Below, piece by piece: positions 38,430 to 50,617 of a stretch of DNA of 64,000 bases. The number at the start of each line of letters is the position of its first letter. The first letter of the stretch is position 1. The translations under genes were made by a program, and so were the position numbers. Location: NCBI RefSeq assembly GCF_051020985.1, contig NC_135003.1, positions 830,001 to 894,000 of the forward strand, read 5' to 3'. The notes beneath the pieces were generated by a model. That model was given only the letters and a program-made list of their open reading frames with translations, searched no databases and was not told the origin of the DNA. The stretch comes from Nomia melanderi (Eukaryota > Arthropoda > Insecta > Hymenoptera > Halictidae).

Positions 38430-39326
38430 TATAATTATGGTGCAATACAGTCGACCCCCTATCTCGTTCCTCGTCATTTCGTATCGCGTTCTCTCGTCCT
38501 TCCCCTATAGTCCGAGGCTCCTCGCCGCAAGCGGCGATCGACGGCGTAGGTGGAGAACAATCTGAGACGCGCCGCGAGCGATTCGGCCGCGAAACAGCGA
38601 GCACTCGCGCTCTCTCTGACGCGCGGCCGTTTAGCAGACCTTTACGACCTGACGAGAAGTAATACTGCGCTTCGAAATGCCTCCCGAATTCGACGACCTC
38701 GTTTTCGCGCGTTGATTGGCCACTACCGCGCCGCTTATTGCCATCTTCTTTATCTCGGTTCGGAATATTGCGCCTGGCGGCTTTCGCAGAAAGAATCCTT
38801 GCGATCCAGGCACGCGCTATCCGCTGTAAGGCTGCGTTTACATCGTACTTTCGATAGTAACGAAGAGAGCTTCAGTCATAGTGTCAATGAATGTTGCACA
38901 ACATGGCTTTCTATAATATGAAAATATAAAAGGAATAACACTAATGAAATATTTAGGTAATCGAGATGAGAAAACTAAAGCAACAAGAACAGAAACAATG
39001 TTCATTCAAATTAAATACAATGAAAAATGTAAAACTGGATTCAACTTCAACGGCTCACGACTCTCTACAAATTTCGTTCTCCAACGCGTATCACGTTAAC
39101 ATCATTCTCTCCCTCACAAGCATTCTTCTCACTCGCACTCTCGATAAAACATTGGGATGCACCTCTTCAAGTTCCTTCAAACAGAACTGACAACATTGGG
39201 TCGTGAGTTTACAGTATTCTCTTTTATGGCCCTTTCCCTATTCGCTCTCTCGTACTCATCCGCACATTTATACTACTTAAGATTAAGTTTTATACCTAAA
39301 ATACATTAAGTAAATCCGGATACACC
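38430..39326. other. Non-coding spacer with CpG island
   Basis: A CpG-rich island at about 38430-38860 carries chance open frames. No gene supported. Confidence 0.55.
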
Positions 39327-39676
39327 TAATCCTCGATTTACACGGTAAATTGTAAATATAAATCGTGTAATTCGAGTCCACAATTCACATTGAAGAGAAA
39401 TACACATGTAATAAATTTACCAAATCCATATGAAACAGTATTATTTATTCTTTTGTAAAATAAAAAATTATATACATATGTTTAAATAAAAATTCACTAG
39501 CCCAACAAGATTGCGTATGTAATTCACAAAACACAAAATAAAATTAATATAATTTTTGCATTTGTCTAACCTGACCGTGTTAAAGTGAAGCGCAAGTGCT
39601 GTATAAATGGAAGTTCTTCCGCTATTTCTCAACCGTGTTAAACCGAAATTCGAATGCCGTGTAAATCGAGGGTTAA
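39327..39676. mobile_element. 350-bp MITE with CCTCGATTTACACGG ends
   Basis: Left end CTAATCCTCGATTTACACGG and right end CCGTGTAAATCGAGGGTTAA are inverted copies with 15 perfect bases. The outer bases are TTAA on the right and CTAA on the left. Near the right end a ~48-bp stretch is duplicated: CCGTGTTAAAGTGAAG... at about 39582 and CCGTGTTAAACCGAAA... at about 39633. No coding capacity. Confidence 0.7.
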
Positions 39677-42600
39677 GTGTACTACACTTTTGTGCGTTTA
39701 TGGTGGAGCTGCGAAAGTCACACGGCTTCAGTTATTCAGTCCATATACATAGCAATTCTAATGAACATCCCACCAATTAATTTTCCTACGTCCATTACAA
39801 AAACGAGCAGAACAAAGAAATAGCACTTGTCTATGATTGGTTCGATGGTTGTCGGTTTACTCCTTTCTTGAACATAAAAGTTTCCATAGCAAAGCAACGG
39901 AACATATTTCTACACTTTGCTCTTATGGACGCTCTTATCGAGTATCACAGTTGCGACGTAAATGTAGTTTAAGGAACCAGGGTCGAACATCGTTCGAATT
40001 GCTATGAACGAATATTTGTTCAAGTTGATTAGCCGAAGGAATTCTTATTGTATCGGTCGAAGCACTTCGTTCAGATTATAATAATTTTTTGTTCGTAGCG
40101 GATTATTCTCCCCATTTATTCGAATAATTTGTTTGATCGACTGTGCAAATCGCGTTTCGCGCGAGTGATTGGCGCGATAAAATGGAAAGCGGTGGAATAA
40201 CTTTGAACAGGAAAGTTTTGTGATCCATAAAGCTATTTTAGGCATATAAATTAAAAAAACGAAGTAATAAAATATTATTGCTCGGTGAAATAAAGGACGG
40301 GCGAGACGGTAACACGGAGAAGAAAGTCTTTGAAACATCTTGCAACAGATTTTTACAATTTCGTCATTTTCGTTACAATCTTCTTTTCTTTAGTATTAGA
40401 ACAACCGGTATATTGATTGGTCATTGGTAGATTTTGGTGGATTGTGGTATCCTACATACAGACCTTTAACTGTTTGTGAACGAATGTCGACATTTCGGAG
40501 AGATCAAATTTTCATATTTGGAATACTAAGTCGCAAACGAATGATTTAGTTATTCAAACACCAAGAGATCGGTACGTAGTTTCCATTATTTCTGTTGTTT
40601 GAGCAATCAATAAATTCGAAAATTTTTCAAAATATCCAACGCCAACCCTTTTAAAAAATTGTATTTTACAATTTTATAGACGTAAAAGAACAATATATAT
40701 TTTGTTTAAACGAATTAAGATAATTCACAGAGAAGACAAATTTGCATACTTTCAAAGGGTGGTTTTACCCCGACAAACTGAAAGTAGGCACGAAAAATAA
40801 TTGCAATGTATTACCATTGACAGGCAAAACATTTAGCTGAATATGGATATATAATTTCCTAAAAGCTGTAGCTGAGCGGAATACGTATAGAAAAGATATT
40901 TTTCTATAGTAAAATATATTCGAGTAAGAAATTTCAAATAACATGGGAATACGTTCTCGTCGCAGAAGTGTTGATATTTCCAACATAAAACAAGAAATTT
41001 GGAATATCATTTTAGAGGACTTGGTTGTTGTAGTGTTAATGGTGAATAATAGAAGTGCTCTCAATGAAGTACTTAATGAAGTGCCACTTCGTGTACTTCA
41101 AAACTTCGAAAATTCCAGGCCACGTGGCTTGCTCGGTTCCCAACGTAAATGAGCACGAATTGGCATGCACAAGTTCGTTTCCGTGTTACGTACTTTCACC
41201 ATGCTGGTATAATCACGCCCTTGTCAATTAGCGTACGCAAGGCAACGATTAATTATGATAAAGACACGTTACTGTAATGCTTGGCGGGAAGATAATCGTC
41301 TGTTTTGACCTCGTATGATTTTTCGAACACCGTTACACCTCTTCGATTTCATGTAATTTCAGCCTTGTATAAAACGCTTTTACACTGAAATCATCTCTGG
41401 AAAGTTAACTAAAAAAACTGTATAAAGAAGGTTATACAATATTGATGGTAACATTAAAATAATTTCTTTGAAGTAAAAAACTATTTATCTTAGTATCTGA
41501 TATACAAATTGGATACTGTAGTACGTTGTACGAAAGTATTTTATTGATTTAACATATTCGTTTATCTGTTTCCTATAATTTTAATTCCATGTTTTCACGT
41601 TAACGCGTCGACTGTCACACTGGCATTACTTATTTCATTCGTAATCAAGATAAATATTGTTAATGTTAACGACTTATTTTATAAACAATAATAGTTTTTA
41701 CTTTGCACTATTATTATCCAGTTATGTATGTTATTGAAAATAGAAGATTAAACTCATTGTTTATACGGAACAAATTATCACCCAAAGATCTCTCTTCAAG
41801 TTCAAGAAATAAACAATTCCGACAACTTCACATCATTTATATTATGTATTCGTTGTGAAGATAAATTTCTAGAAGCATTGAGGAGGGTCCTTTCCATACG
41901 AAACTAAATTACATATCGAACTCTTAAGTACTACTTAGAACATGCGAATACTGTGTACCGACCTTTTACTATTCATACATTTGAATCTTTAAATTGCAAG
42001 TTTCAATTTTATACATATGAACTTAACATGATCAATAGTATAACACTCGTCCTCACAGAATTAACATCAGACAGAATCGCGTTCTTGTTATCGCACGTTT
42101 AGATTGCTAAATGCCACCGCTTTAGGCTGCATTGTTCATAATATACAAAACTTCTCAAATAATCATCGTTTAATTCAGTGAATTATTATTCTGATTTGGT
42201 TGGTGGCCATCGGTGACGCATAATTCAACCTGTTAAACGCTTTACAATTCCGTCACACGTTTATTACCTTCCAAACTCGCATTACTTAACCTGTAAATTA
42301 TAACAACATTCGCGACGCTATCAATTCCGCTGAACATTTGAATACACGCACCCCGACAGCTGCTACGTTCCTAGACAAGCTTAATACACTCCACGCTCAA
42401 CCGGCAACGATCGAAGCTAATTGCGCCATTACCCCGATGAGCTTGTCCAACAACGGGACGGATGGAAATTTAATTCCGCGCGATCGGCCGTTTTGAGTAA
42501 ATCCTCGATCAGCGGCGCCTTGTAATGGCGGCTGACGAGGGAACTCAAGCCCCTAGCGTCGTTCGTGATAAATTTCTCTAGCCGCCTGGTAAAAATCGTA

Positions 42601-45600
42601 ATCCGCGATTAATTGGTACAAGACGGACCATCGGCTAATCTTCATTTTACCGTCGAGGCCCGGAAATTTTAATTGAAAACTCGCGTCTAACGAGTTCCAC
42701 GATGCGGGTGGCATGTCCACCCACCTGGCCGTCTTCGCGGCAGCCATATTCAACAGTGTTCGCGCATATTTCTTCTCCTTGCGGCCGGAACCGAGGCCTC
42801 GCGTCCGCCTGATCGTACAATGTATGATAATCGATGATGCTGCACGACAGCCAACCGCCGACGAACGCCGATTCATCATTGGACGTCCGGCGAACAACGA
42901 AGTTATCATTTCAGTACTTCGGACGCAGTTTTTTCGTGGGTGATTCGCGTTAATTAATCGACACCGCGTCTATTAATTGTCGATTAGATCGCCATTGTGC
43001 CCTTGTCTTCGCCGCTTTCCATTGAGAATAAATTATTCTAGCTTCTTCCTGGTCACTGGTCTTTGGCGCAGTCTAGGAGGTTTATGATGTAACTCATGAT
43101 GGAAATTAATTTTACTATTGTCATCGAGCTGTATTGTTTATCTCCAGGTCTGATGTAGGTCTCCTACTCGATTACAATTTTATAAATTTTGAATATCCAT
43201 GTCTTGAAATCCTTTCTATGAAGTTTCAGGCATACTCGAAGAAACGGATCATCAAATAAACTGCTATCTCCTTCGTAAATAATAAGACGTTTAAAATAAA
43301 ATGAAACAATATTGTAACGTTGAAGTTTTCTTCTCTTATTCCTCATAACGTGCTGATTTACTAAAATGACTACAAACCAGTCAAATTCTTCAAAATTACA
43401 ACTTCAACATCGTATTGTGAAATACCAAAAATCCTCTACCCTTTGCAATTTCACTTTTATTCGAATAGTTACATATTTCACCAATTTTCCCTGTAATTAT
43501 CTGATCTCACATAAATCAGCAAAGTGACGTATTAGTGTATAGTCGAAACGAGGAACATTGACGCAACGTCCAGAATAAAAAACCAAGAACACTTCCTGCC
43601 CCAAAGGGTCAAAACCTCTTCAAGAGCGTTTTGCGAACGTTCACGCAGCGCGTAACGAAACCGCTTAAATTCGAATCGCGGAGAATCCTCATGCATCAAC
43701 TCCGACAGCGGCATTTGTCCTCGAACCCGGAGTCGCGGTTCTATCCTCGCCGTGGAATTAATCAAATTCGTTTTCTTAGCCACCGGTGCGCGATGCAGCG
43801 TAACACCCGGCGTCTACTTATCCTCGACCGCGCACGGCGTTCGATCCGGCTTGCAGCGAGGCACTAATGTCCGCCTATTATCCCTCAATTTGGCGAATTC
43901 GAAAAATCCACGATACAAACTCTGCCCATAAATCGGCAGATTAACCTCACCGTTTAACATTATCAATTACCCCCTGACCGTGCCGCCGCGAGGTCACGGA
44001 AGTGTTTGCGGGAGAAGTATCTACGCTGCACGCGGGAGAAAGGAGTTCGCCGTTCGCTCGGGGAGTAACAGGGGGTGAGAGGGTGGCGGGAGGGGAAACA
44101 CGGGGGGAAACGTGGATGGAGTTGAAACGAATAGGAAGGCGAAACCCGGTGAGACCGCGCGGTTATTACCGGTAATGCTCGGCGTTAACCTCGCGTAGGC
44201 GACGATGGAAGAAGAGCACCGGTGAAAACAGTTTATACCGGAAGTATCCGCTGATGGCGGGGAAAAGTGTGGAAGAAGAATAGGCAAATAGGAATGAGGA
44301 ATCCTTCTCTCCTGCTTAGTGAAACATGGAACAGTTGTGGTCGTGAAGGCCGAAGGTGAAGAGATTCCCACTGGAAGAGAGATGGGAGGAGGATCCGCTG
44401 GAAAAGGCGTTTGTCTGTAGATGACATTTCTGCTTAGCGTTGATAGTGCTACAACTTAAAGAAGGTCAGTTTCGAAGGGAAAGGTTATTAAACTTATATT
44501 TTTAAAAATACGATTGTTTGTTGTTTCAACTGCTATTTGGAAGTATTACGTATTAATTATTATCAATTGTTATATATAATAATCATGGAAATATGAAGAT
44601 ACTGAGTTACATAATAAATATAGAAATAATATAAAAGTAGTTTCGTATTTAGTGAAGTAAAATTTAACATTTTTTGAGTTGTGCTGTTATCAATGTCAAG
44701 CAACAACATATGTATATTTCTTTTAATTAAATCTTTGATTAAATTATACAAAGTATTTATGTTATATGATATCTGGATATTTGTTCCCTTATTTGCAATT
44801 GTTTCTGGTAAAAAATTCAATCACCGTCCATACATATTTGATCGTTTTCAAAGATAACGGCACACTTAACCTGTTAAGCTTGTGATTTTTACATTATAAA
44901 AACTGACATGAATTTGATCAGAGATAAATGATAACGATTTCAACTGAATTATGGAACGATAAATGTAAGCGCTCTGTAATTAACGCTGTTAAACATGTTG
45001 TATCACAATTAAATTCAATAACCTTTCTTAGGAAATACAGATGAATTCTTTACCGAAGATAACCAATGAATAGGTCACGATTTATTGGAGTTGACTCATT
45101 GTTTGGATTAAATTTAATTCGACATCAATGCTTTATAATTTATTGGTGCACACAGGATATTAATGGCACCAAAAAATCCAGCTCAGTTCCAATAATTCTA
45201 AATTGAAGATTTAATATCTTGATAAACAAGGAACAAGTTATCGCAGTTAATAATCTCAATCATCTGCATGACTCCAATTTAACATAGAAAACCGTCAATC
45301 AGTCTTGCTCATCGTCTAATAATTAGACTCTAATTAATAATACTGCATAGTATAACAATTTTCTTTCCCGTTTCATGAATTTTGTTGCTTAAAAAATGAA
45401 ATCTTGATAAGCAAATTACTAACTTATTATTTCGCAGTATTTCATTCTTTCATTCTCTCATTAGATAATTATTTTCATTTCCCTTTATTTTTTCGTCATG
45501 TTTATCTATTTTTACAAAGTAACAAAAACATGTTAACGTGGTGTCTCCCAACTAGCAATTATAGTCTGTGCTACGAAGTTTATTTTAACAGTTTGGCAAA

Positions 45601-45984
45601 TGCGTCCCCTAAAATACACATGACCGTCGAAACGGGTAAAGGTTGGTATATACTGCGGTTGCATGTTGCCGTTTGTACGCCTATGGAAATTTCTATATTA
45701 ATCTACATTTTGTATGCATGTGTTTACATAAGTTGCGAAGTATGCCAACAGCCACGCCAGGTTCCACTGTTTACATTACATATATTGGACCAAGAATCCC
45801 TACGAGTCCAAGTAATTTAAGGATCGAAGTAATTACCTCGGTCTATCTTAACTCAATTTTCGGAAAGTTAAAGTTTTTCAATGAATTTACTTAATTAATG
45901 CAGACCATTTATAACTATATATCTTCGGGAAATAAAAAGTATTTTAAGTAGAATTTCATTTCTTCTTATAATTACGTATTGAAG
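39677..45984. other. Non-coding region, no gene seen
   Basis: Mostly AT-rich, with CpG-rich islands at about 42360-42930 and 43620-44470. A lone transposon-like end, TTAACGCGTCGACTGTCACA, lies at 41600 and resembles the left end at 53430. A 138-codon frame at 45404-45820 lies in a slightly GC-richer patch but has no recognisable domain. Confidence 0.55.
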
Positions 45985-46200
45985 CTATTAATTCTTCCCA
46001 TTCGACAGTTTTCATTATTTATTTTAAATGTTCACATAATTTTCTAATTAAATACTGATGAAATTTTTCGCAACTAAAATAGAAATCGTACATGAGTCAA
46101 GAAACAGAACTATTTTATAACAAAATTTCGTGCGCGATACATTGCAAAGAATTAAGCATCGAATATCGAACTGTATAATCTGTATAGTGCAAAGGGTTAA
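45985..46200 (+). mobile_element. Family A MITE, copy 4 (internally deleted)
   Basis: The 3' end AGTGCAAAGGGTTAA (46186-46200) is intact. Upstream, CATTCGACA (about 46000) and GAAACAGAACTATTTTATAA (46102 on) align with copy 1. About 30-40 bp before the 3' tip are missing and the 5' tip is worn. Confidence 0.6.
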
Positions 46201-47054
46201 TAATTGGATTACAAGAAAATACACACAACGCTTTCACGACTCCCACCCGAGCAGGAGGTACACGATTGAAAGAAGCTTCGCTAGAAAACAGGGGAGAAGA
46301 GGAAGAAGCATCAGAGGAAGACCCGTCAGGGGTCAAAGTGTTAGACGAGCGCTGTCAGGGCGTTCTAAGTTCTGACGACTTCGTGGTCCATTAGATACCG
46401 AAGATCATAGGCCTCAGCCAGAACCACCGGTTCCAGTTAATGGGCCTAACGAGACGTCCGGAGCGGAGAAGACAGAAAGACTTCGAGGAAGGTGGAGACA
46501 GGGGAAAAAGTGTCCGAAGCGGAGGCTAATTAAGCGAAGCGGCTCGACGCACGGAAATTACAGTTAATAACACCGCGCGCGGTTAGAACGCGTCCCCCTA
46601 CGTATTCATAATGGTTCCCCGATACCGATTCGATCTCGTATCGATTCGCATCTCCGAGATTTCCACTGCCGATAAGAACAAAGCCCGATGTGTATCTATA
46701 ACACGGAGTTTTATATTGAAATTTTCATGGGACTCCGCGTCCGAGGAAAGCCCGTTCTCCAACCATTATTATTATTATCATCATTATCTTCTGGTGTCGG
46801 TGCCAGGCGTGTAACTTTCGAAAAAGGATTGTGCCGCGAGTGATACGTGATTACAGTGTTCGGGTTGGTTAATTGTACGAGACCAGCGCCGACTTTCCAC
46901 GAACAACGGCCCGAAAATCGGTGAAACAGATCGCGTGAGGCGTGCGTGCCGCGTCAATCCGGCGTTCGTCAATCGAACGGTGAGACGCGGGATTCAATTA
47001 AAAATCAATTTACATTGCCATTTACCGAAACACGGAGGACATAATGTTTCACTG
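46201..47054. other. CpG-rich non-coding stretch
   Basis: A GC- and purine-rich island (about 46240-47050) without a supported gene. An (ATT)n run with ATC interruptions lies at 46764-46787. Confidence 0.55.
46764..46787. repeat. (ATT)n microsatellite, interrupted
   Basis: Repeated ATT units with two ATC variants. Confidence 0.85.
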
Positions 47055-47315
47055 TCAAGATGCTGATACAGAAGGAACTTCTGGCAGTTTTTTTCAGATA
47101 GTGATTCTTTGTAATGTATCTAAAAGCATCTGAGATTATAGGCGGCAAGTTCAATTCACTTGCGATCGTAATCAAATAAAATAAAACAGAAGTGTAAACT
47201 CTTCTGTCAATCGCTATCAGAAAATACTCTGGCAACTTTCTTCAGTGTATCTGTATCTTCAAGATTCTATTTTATTTTTTGTTACTGTCGCAAGTGAACT
47301 GAACTTGGCGCCGAC
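47055..47315. repeat. Interlocked inverted repeats (units X and Y)
   Basis: Unit X, about 56 bp, occurs reversed at 47055-47110 and forward at 47207-47264; the shared word is AATCRCTATCWGAAAA. Unit Y, about 33 bp, occurs at 47141-47172 (GGCGGCAAGTTCAATTCACT) and again at 47283-47315 (TCGCAAGTGAACTGAACTTG, reversed). The order is therefore X-reversed, Y, X, Y-reversed. Y is itself nearly palindromic. No coding sequence. This may be the remains of a DNA transposon with subterminal repeats. Confidence 0.65.
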
Positions 47316-47592
47316 AATCTCAGCTGCGTTTAAAGCATTCACGGCCAGTATTTGTTTTAGAAACCACCTTCACAGTTACAATATTTTATTAAACGAAATC
47401 GCCTTTATAAAGTACAAATAAAATTCAAGAAAAAAATCTCGTCAACTTTCTCCACGTTACAGTCTGCGTTCTACTTTTAAATCAAAATAGTTTAATTGAA
47501 TTTTAATAATTACATTTTCTTTACGTCACACGCAAAATGTTGAGCGTCACACACATATGACGCTAATTGCGAAAGCGTTAAGCGTATCGTGA

Positions 47593-47718
47593 GAGCCGCT
47601 ATCAGAAAAGAATGTCGCTAATTACTTGCCAATATATCTGTACCTTAAATACTTATGTAAATCGCTATCAGAAAAAAATGTCGCAGGTATCTTGCTAGCG
47701 TATCTGCACCTTTAACCA
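47593..47718 (+). repeat. Two direct copies of unit X
   Basis: CGCTATCAGAAAAGAATGTC (47596 on) and CGCTATCAGAAAAAAATGTC (47663 on) begin two copies about 67 bp apart. Both continue through CTTGCYARYRTATCTGYACC. They are the same unit as at 47055 and 47207. Confidence 0.8.
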
Positions 47719-47810
47719 TGTGTCTTTGGCCGAGCGAGTTCCTGCGGGCGCGCTTCTCACCGTTTGCATAAATCTCGGACCCACTGATTCACGAGGAACC
47801 GGTGGATTCG

Positions 47811-47849
47811 CGTGCGTGCGTGCGTGCGTGCGTGCATGCGTGCGTGCAT
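47811..47849. repeat. (CGTG)n microsatellite
   Basis: About nine CGTG units with two CATG variants. Three open frames run through it and all encode Cys-Val-Arg-Ala strings. They are repeat read-through, not genes. Confidence 0.9.
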
Positions 47850-50427
47850 TACGCAACGTTGTTCCCGCGATGCACGCGGGAACTTCGTGTCCCTCAAGAA
47901 ATCGATTACCTCTTTATCCCGTTATTTTGCACGTGTCCCGATACAGCGTGTCGAGAAGAAAATAAGAGGACGGCACGTGATCCTTGGCGTCGTGTCGCGA
48001 AGATCACGATGGATCACGGAATTCGCCGTCGGGTTTGTCGGGGGCTGGGATTTCGGAGAAAGTTCGGGTGTAATTGTCGTGTTCGCTGCTATGGTGGTCA
48101 GTTCGTAAAGATTTTGATTAATGTTGAAGGATAGTCCAGGTGGTACCTCCTTGAATTCTTTTCCTTCCAATACTTTGACTGGCATGCCACCTGAATTCGG
48201 ATGACATCATTCTTTACATAAACTTAAACATTAATTTTCTTCGTGACGTTCGATGTAGCGACTTTTGCTGGATGTATGAGATATAAGAAGAACAGCGGAA
48301 CAATTATCACGAAGAATCTTGACTGTTTAGTTTCTGCTTTATTAAAAAAACTGTTTCGACTGCATAGGAGTTTTGATTGATGCTTATTTGATAGTGATCG
48401 TGTTAATGTAATATCAACGTGTCAGATTGAATTCTTAACGAATTGGTTTATAAATATATTATTCTTGAAGAAGATTGGTATTTTTCGAAAATCTCAGTAG
48501 TTTTATTCTCTTTTGGCCAACTATACCTATCTCATTTTACATAGACAGATAAATTGGCTTCTGTTCTTCCTCTCAAATGTGAATTTAATATCAAATTTAG
48601 ATGATCAGTTATTAGAGTGGCCTTGCGTGTGTTACAGATCGAAGCGTTCCTCTTATTCAGCTGCTGTTTATGAGTTACCTTTATGTAATATTCATAAATA
48701 TTTATGGTATTACTACTTGACATGATTTTGACGGATCCCTCATAAGATTGTTTGCATACAAATGATTAATTAACTGTAGCTGCAGAAGCTCAGGCACGGA
48801 ATTGTAATCGCGTGCCTTCGATGAAAGCGCAATACTTCAAAAAGCAGAGGAAAAATTGAAGTAAATCCTTCTAATTAGTATATTATCCAACCAGTGAAAG
48901 TTTTGGCTGGCGATGCATTAGGTTTCGTCCTCAGCTCTCGTTTTTAATCAGCCAGGAGATAAGCAACACGTTAAACCGGTTTGTAACTGCACCGTGTAAG
49001 ACGACTCCACCTAAATCCGCAGACCGCTCCCTAGTTAACGTGAATTTGTCTGAAGTTCTTCACGCGGCAAACAAAAACTATCCATCAATGGGCAGAGGTC
49101 AGCCATGTCGGACAATGTGGATATCCGCGTCTCGAGAAACTTTAAGGCGGTTACCAAGGTGAAAGAAGACGGCTAGCGCGACATTAATTCTCAGGCAACC
49201 GGCAATGTACCTTCTTACTTATTTCCGAATAATGAGGAGCGTCTCGGAAACGTTTACATTGCACCGCGCAAGCTGAAAGATTCGTATTCTGCATACTATT
49301 ACATGCAGGAAGTGCTGGCAGTGCGGAGTGAATACTCTCTTCCAATCTGTTACGACTAATTATCTTGCACTTCAAACAGAAGAAAAACGTCTAGAAGCGG
49401 TTTAATCAGTTGCAGATAGAAAGTTGGAAAGATACCGGATAAAATTAACAACGGATAAAATTTATTTAAATAAAACACTGTTTTCCATATTCAAAAGTTG
49501 ACTCTTAATTGATCAATCGATGAGATCTCCGTGTATCTTTTGGCAACGCGTTAGTTTATGTCTTTACTTTCTTTTTGCTTATTCTTTATGTTCTTTAGAA
49601 TCAAGTTATAGAATATAAAAAATAATTTCTATTAACTTACTGGCACTATCGTTTAAAACATCTTCTCTGCTTTATAAAGGTTTTAATTTGAAAAATTACC
49701 ACACACCTGCGGAATATGTTCGGTCAACAATGCGTTAAGAACATCAAATTAATATTTTTATTAGATACAACTGTTGTTGACGAATTGTAGAAACAAATTA
49801 TATGAAGGTAAAGTGAAATATACATAACTCGAAGACTCGTGAATTAAACGGAATGTAGGATGTTAAAGTTTTAAACATTTATCATCAACTTTAGAACAAA
49901 AATAATCGTTCCAAGATTTCCTGGTAAATAAATATTTGCACCGTTCGATTTTTGAATTTAATTGTTTATTTTAAATTAAAAACTCGTAACCAAAAAAATG
50001 ATAGTGAAATATTTTTCGTACTTCCGCGTGTTGCAAATGGCAACAGTCCTTCGTGGGAGAGGATTTTTTCATCACCGCGAACCGGAACAAATTACGAGTA
50101 ACGATACCGCGGTGATTTCGTGTATATCGAAATTGCGTGGGACTAATTACGAACGTTTACTGGCAAACGAGCCATTACCACGTAACGAGGTAAGCCTGGA
50201 AATTATAATCTTACATCGATTACGAAGCGGCCACAGCGATAATCAAATGAAAGGCGCGCTGATAGGACAAGCATGTTCGAAAGTTAATCATTATTTTTGA
50301 AAATAATCTCCATACTTGTTTCAGTCTGTATTACTTTAATTTTACTGACTTGAAATGAAACGTCAACTATCATGTAAATCTTTTGGGCCTAGAAACACCT
50401 TTTTGGAGTAAGTTTCGGTATTTTTTT
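47850..50427. other. Non-coding region, no gene seen
   Basis: AT-rich with a CpG-rich tail at about 47850-48130 and modest islands at 48800-49200 and 50040-50280. A 9-bp hairpin, ATCACCGCG (50071) and CGCGGTGAT (50108), lies in the last. A donor-like GAG|GTAAGC is at 50190 but no matching acceptor of good quality is visible. Confidence 0.5.
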
Positions 50428-50617
50428 TCAACTCTTTGCACTGCAAAAGTGATTCAGTGGAAACTAACTTTACGAAAAATCGCACATAAATTCAGGAATA
50501 AAACTATTTTACTTCAATGTGTCATATATCGATGCATTATAGAAAGTTTAATATTAAATATCAGACTTTACAATACTGTGTCAAATCAATTGGCGACTTT
50601 GAAGTGTAAAGGATTAA
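50428..50617 (+). mobile_element. Family A MITE, copy 2
   Basis: It starts TCAACTCTTTGCACTGCAAA and ends GAAGTGTAAAGGATTAA; the ends are worn inverted copies of CCCTTTGCACT with TTAA. The core ATCGATGCATTATAGAA (50528-50544) and GTCAAATCAATTGGCGAC match copies 1 and 3. Confidence 0.7.

Noticed and set aside
42553..42909. 118-codon reverse frame ending DFYQAAREIYHERR, natural-looking at first sight
   Set aside because: No splice sites fit, the DNA has homeodomain-type words typical of non-coding blocks, and no family could be named.
47802..48134. Three overlapping frames rich in Cys-Val-Arg-Ala
   Set aside because: They are the (CGTG)n microsatellite and its GC-rich flank translated in three phases.
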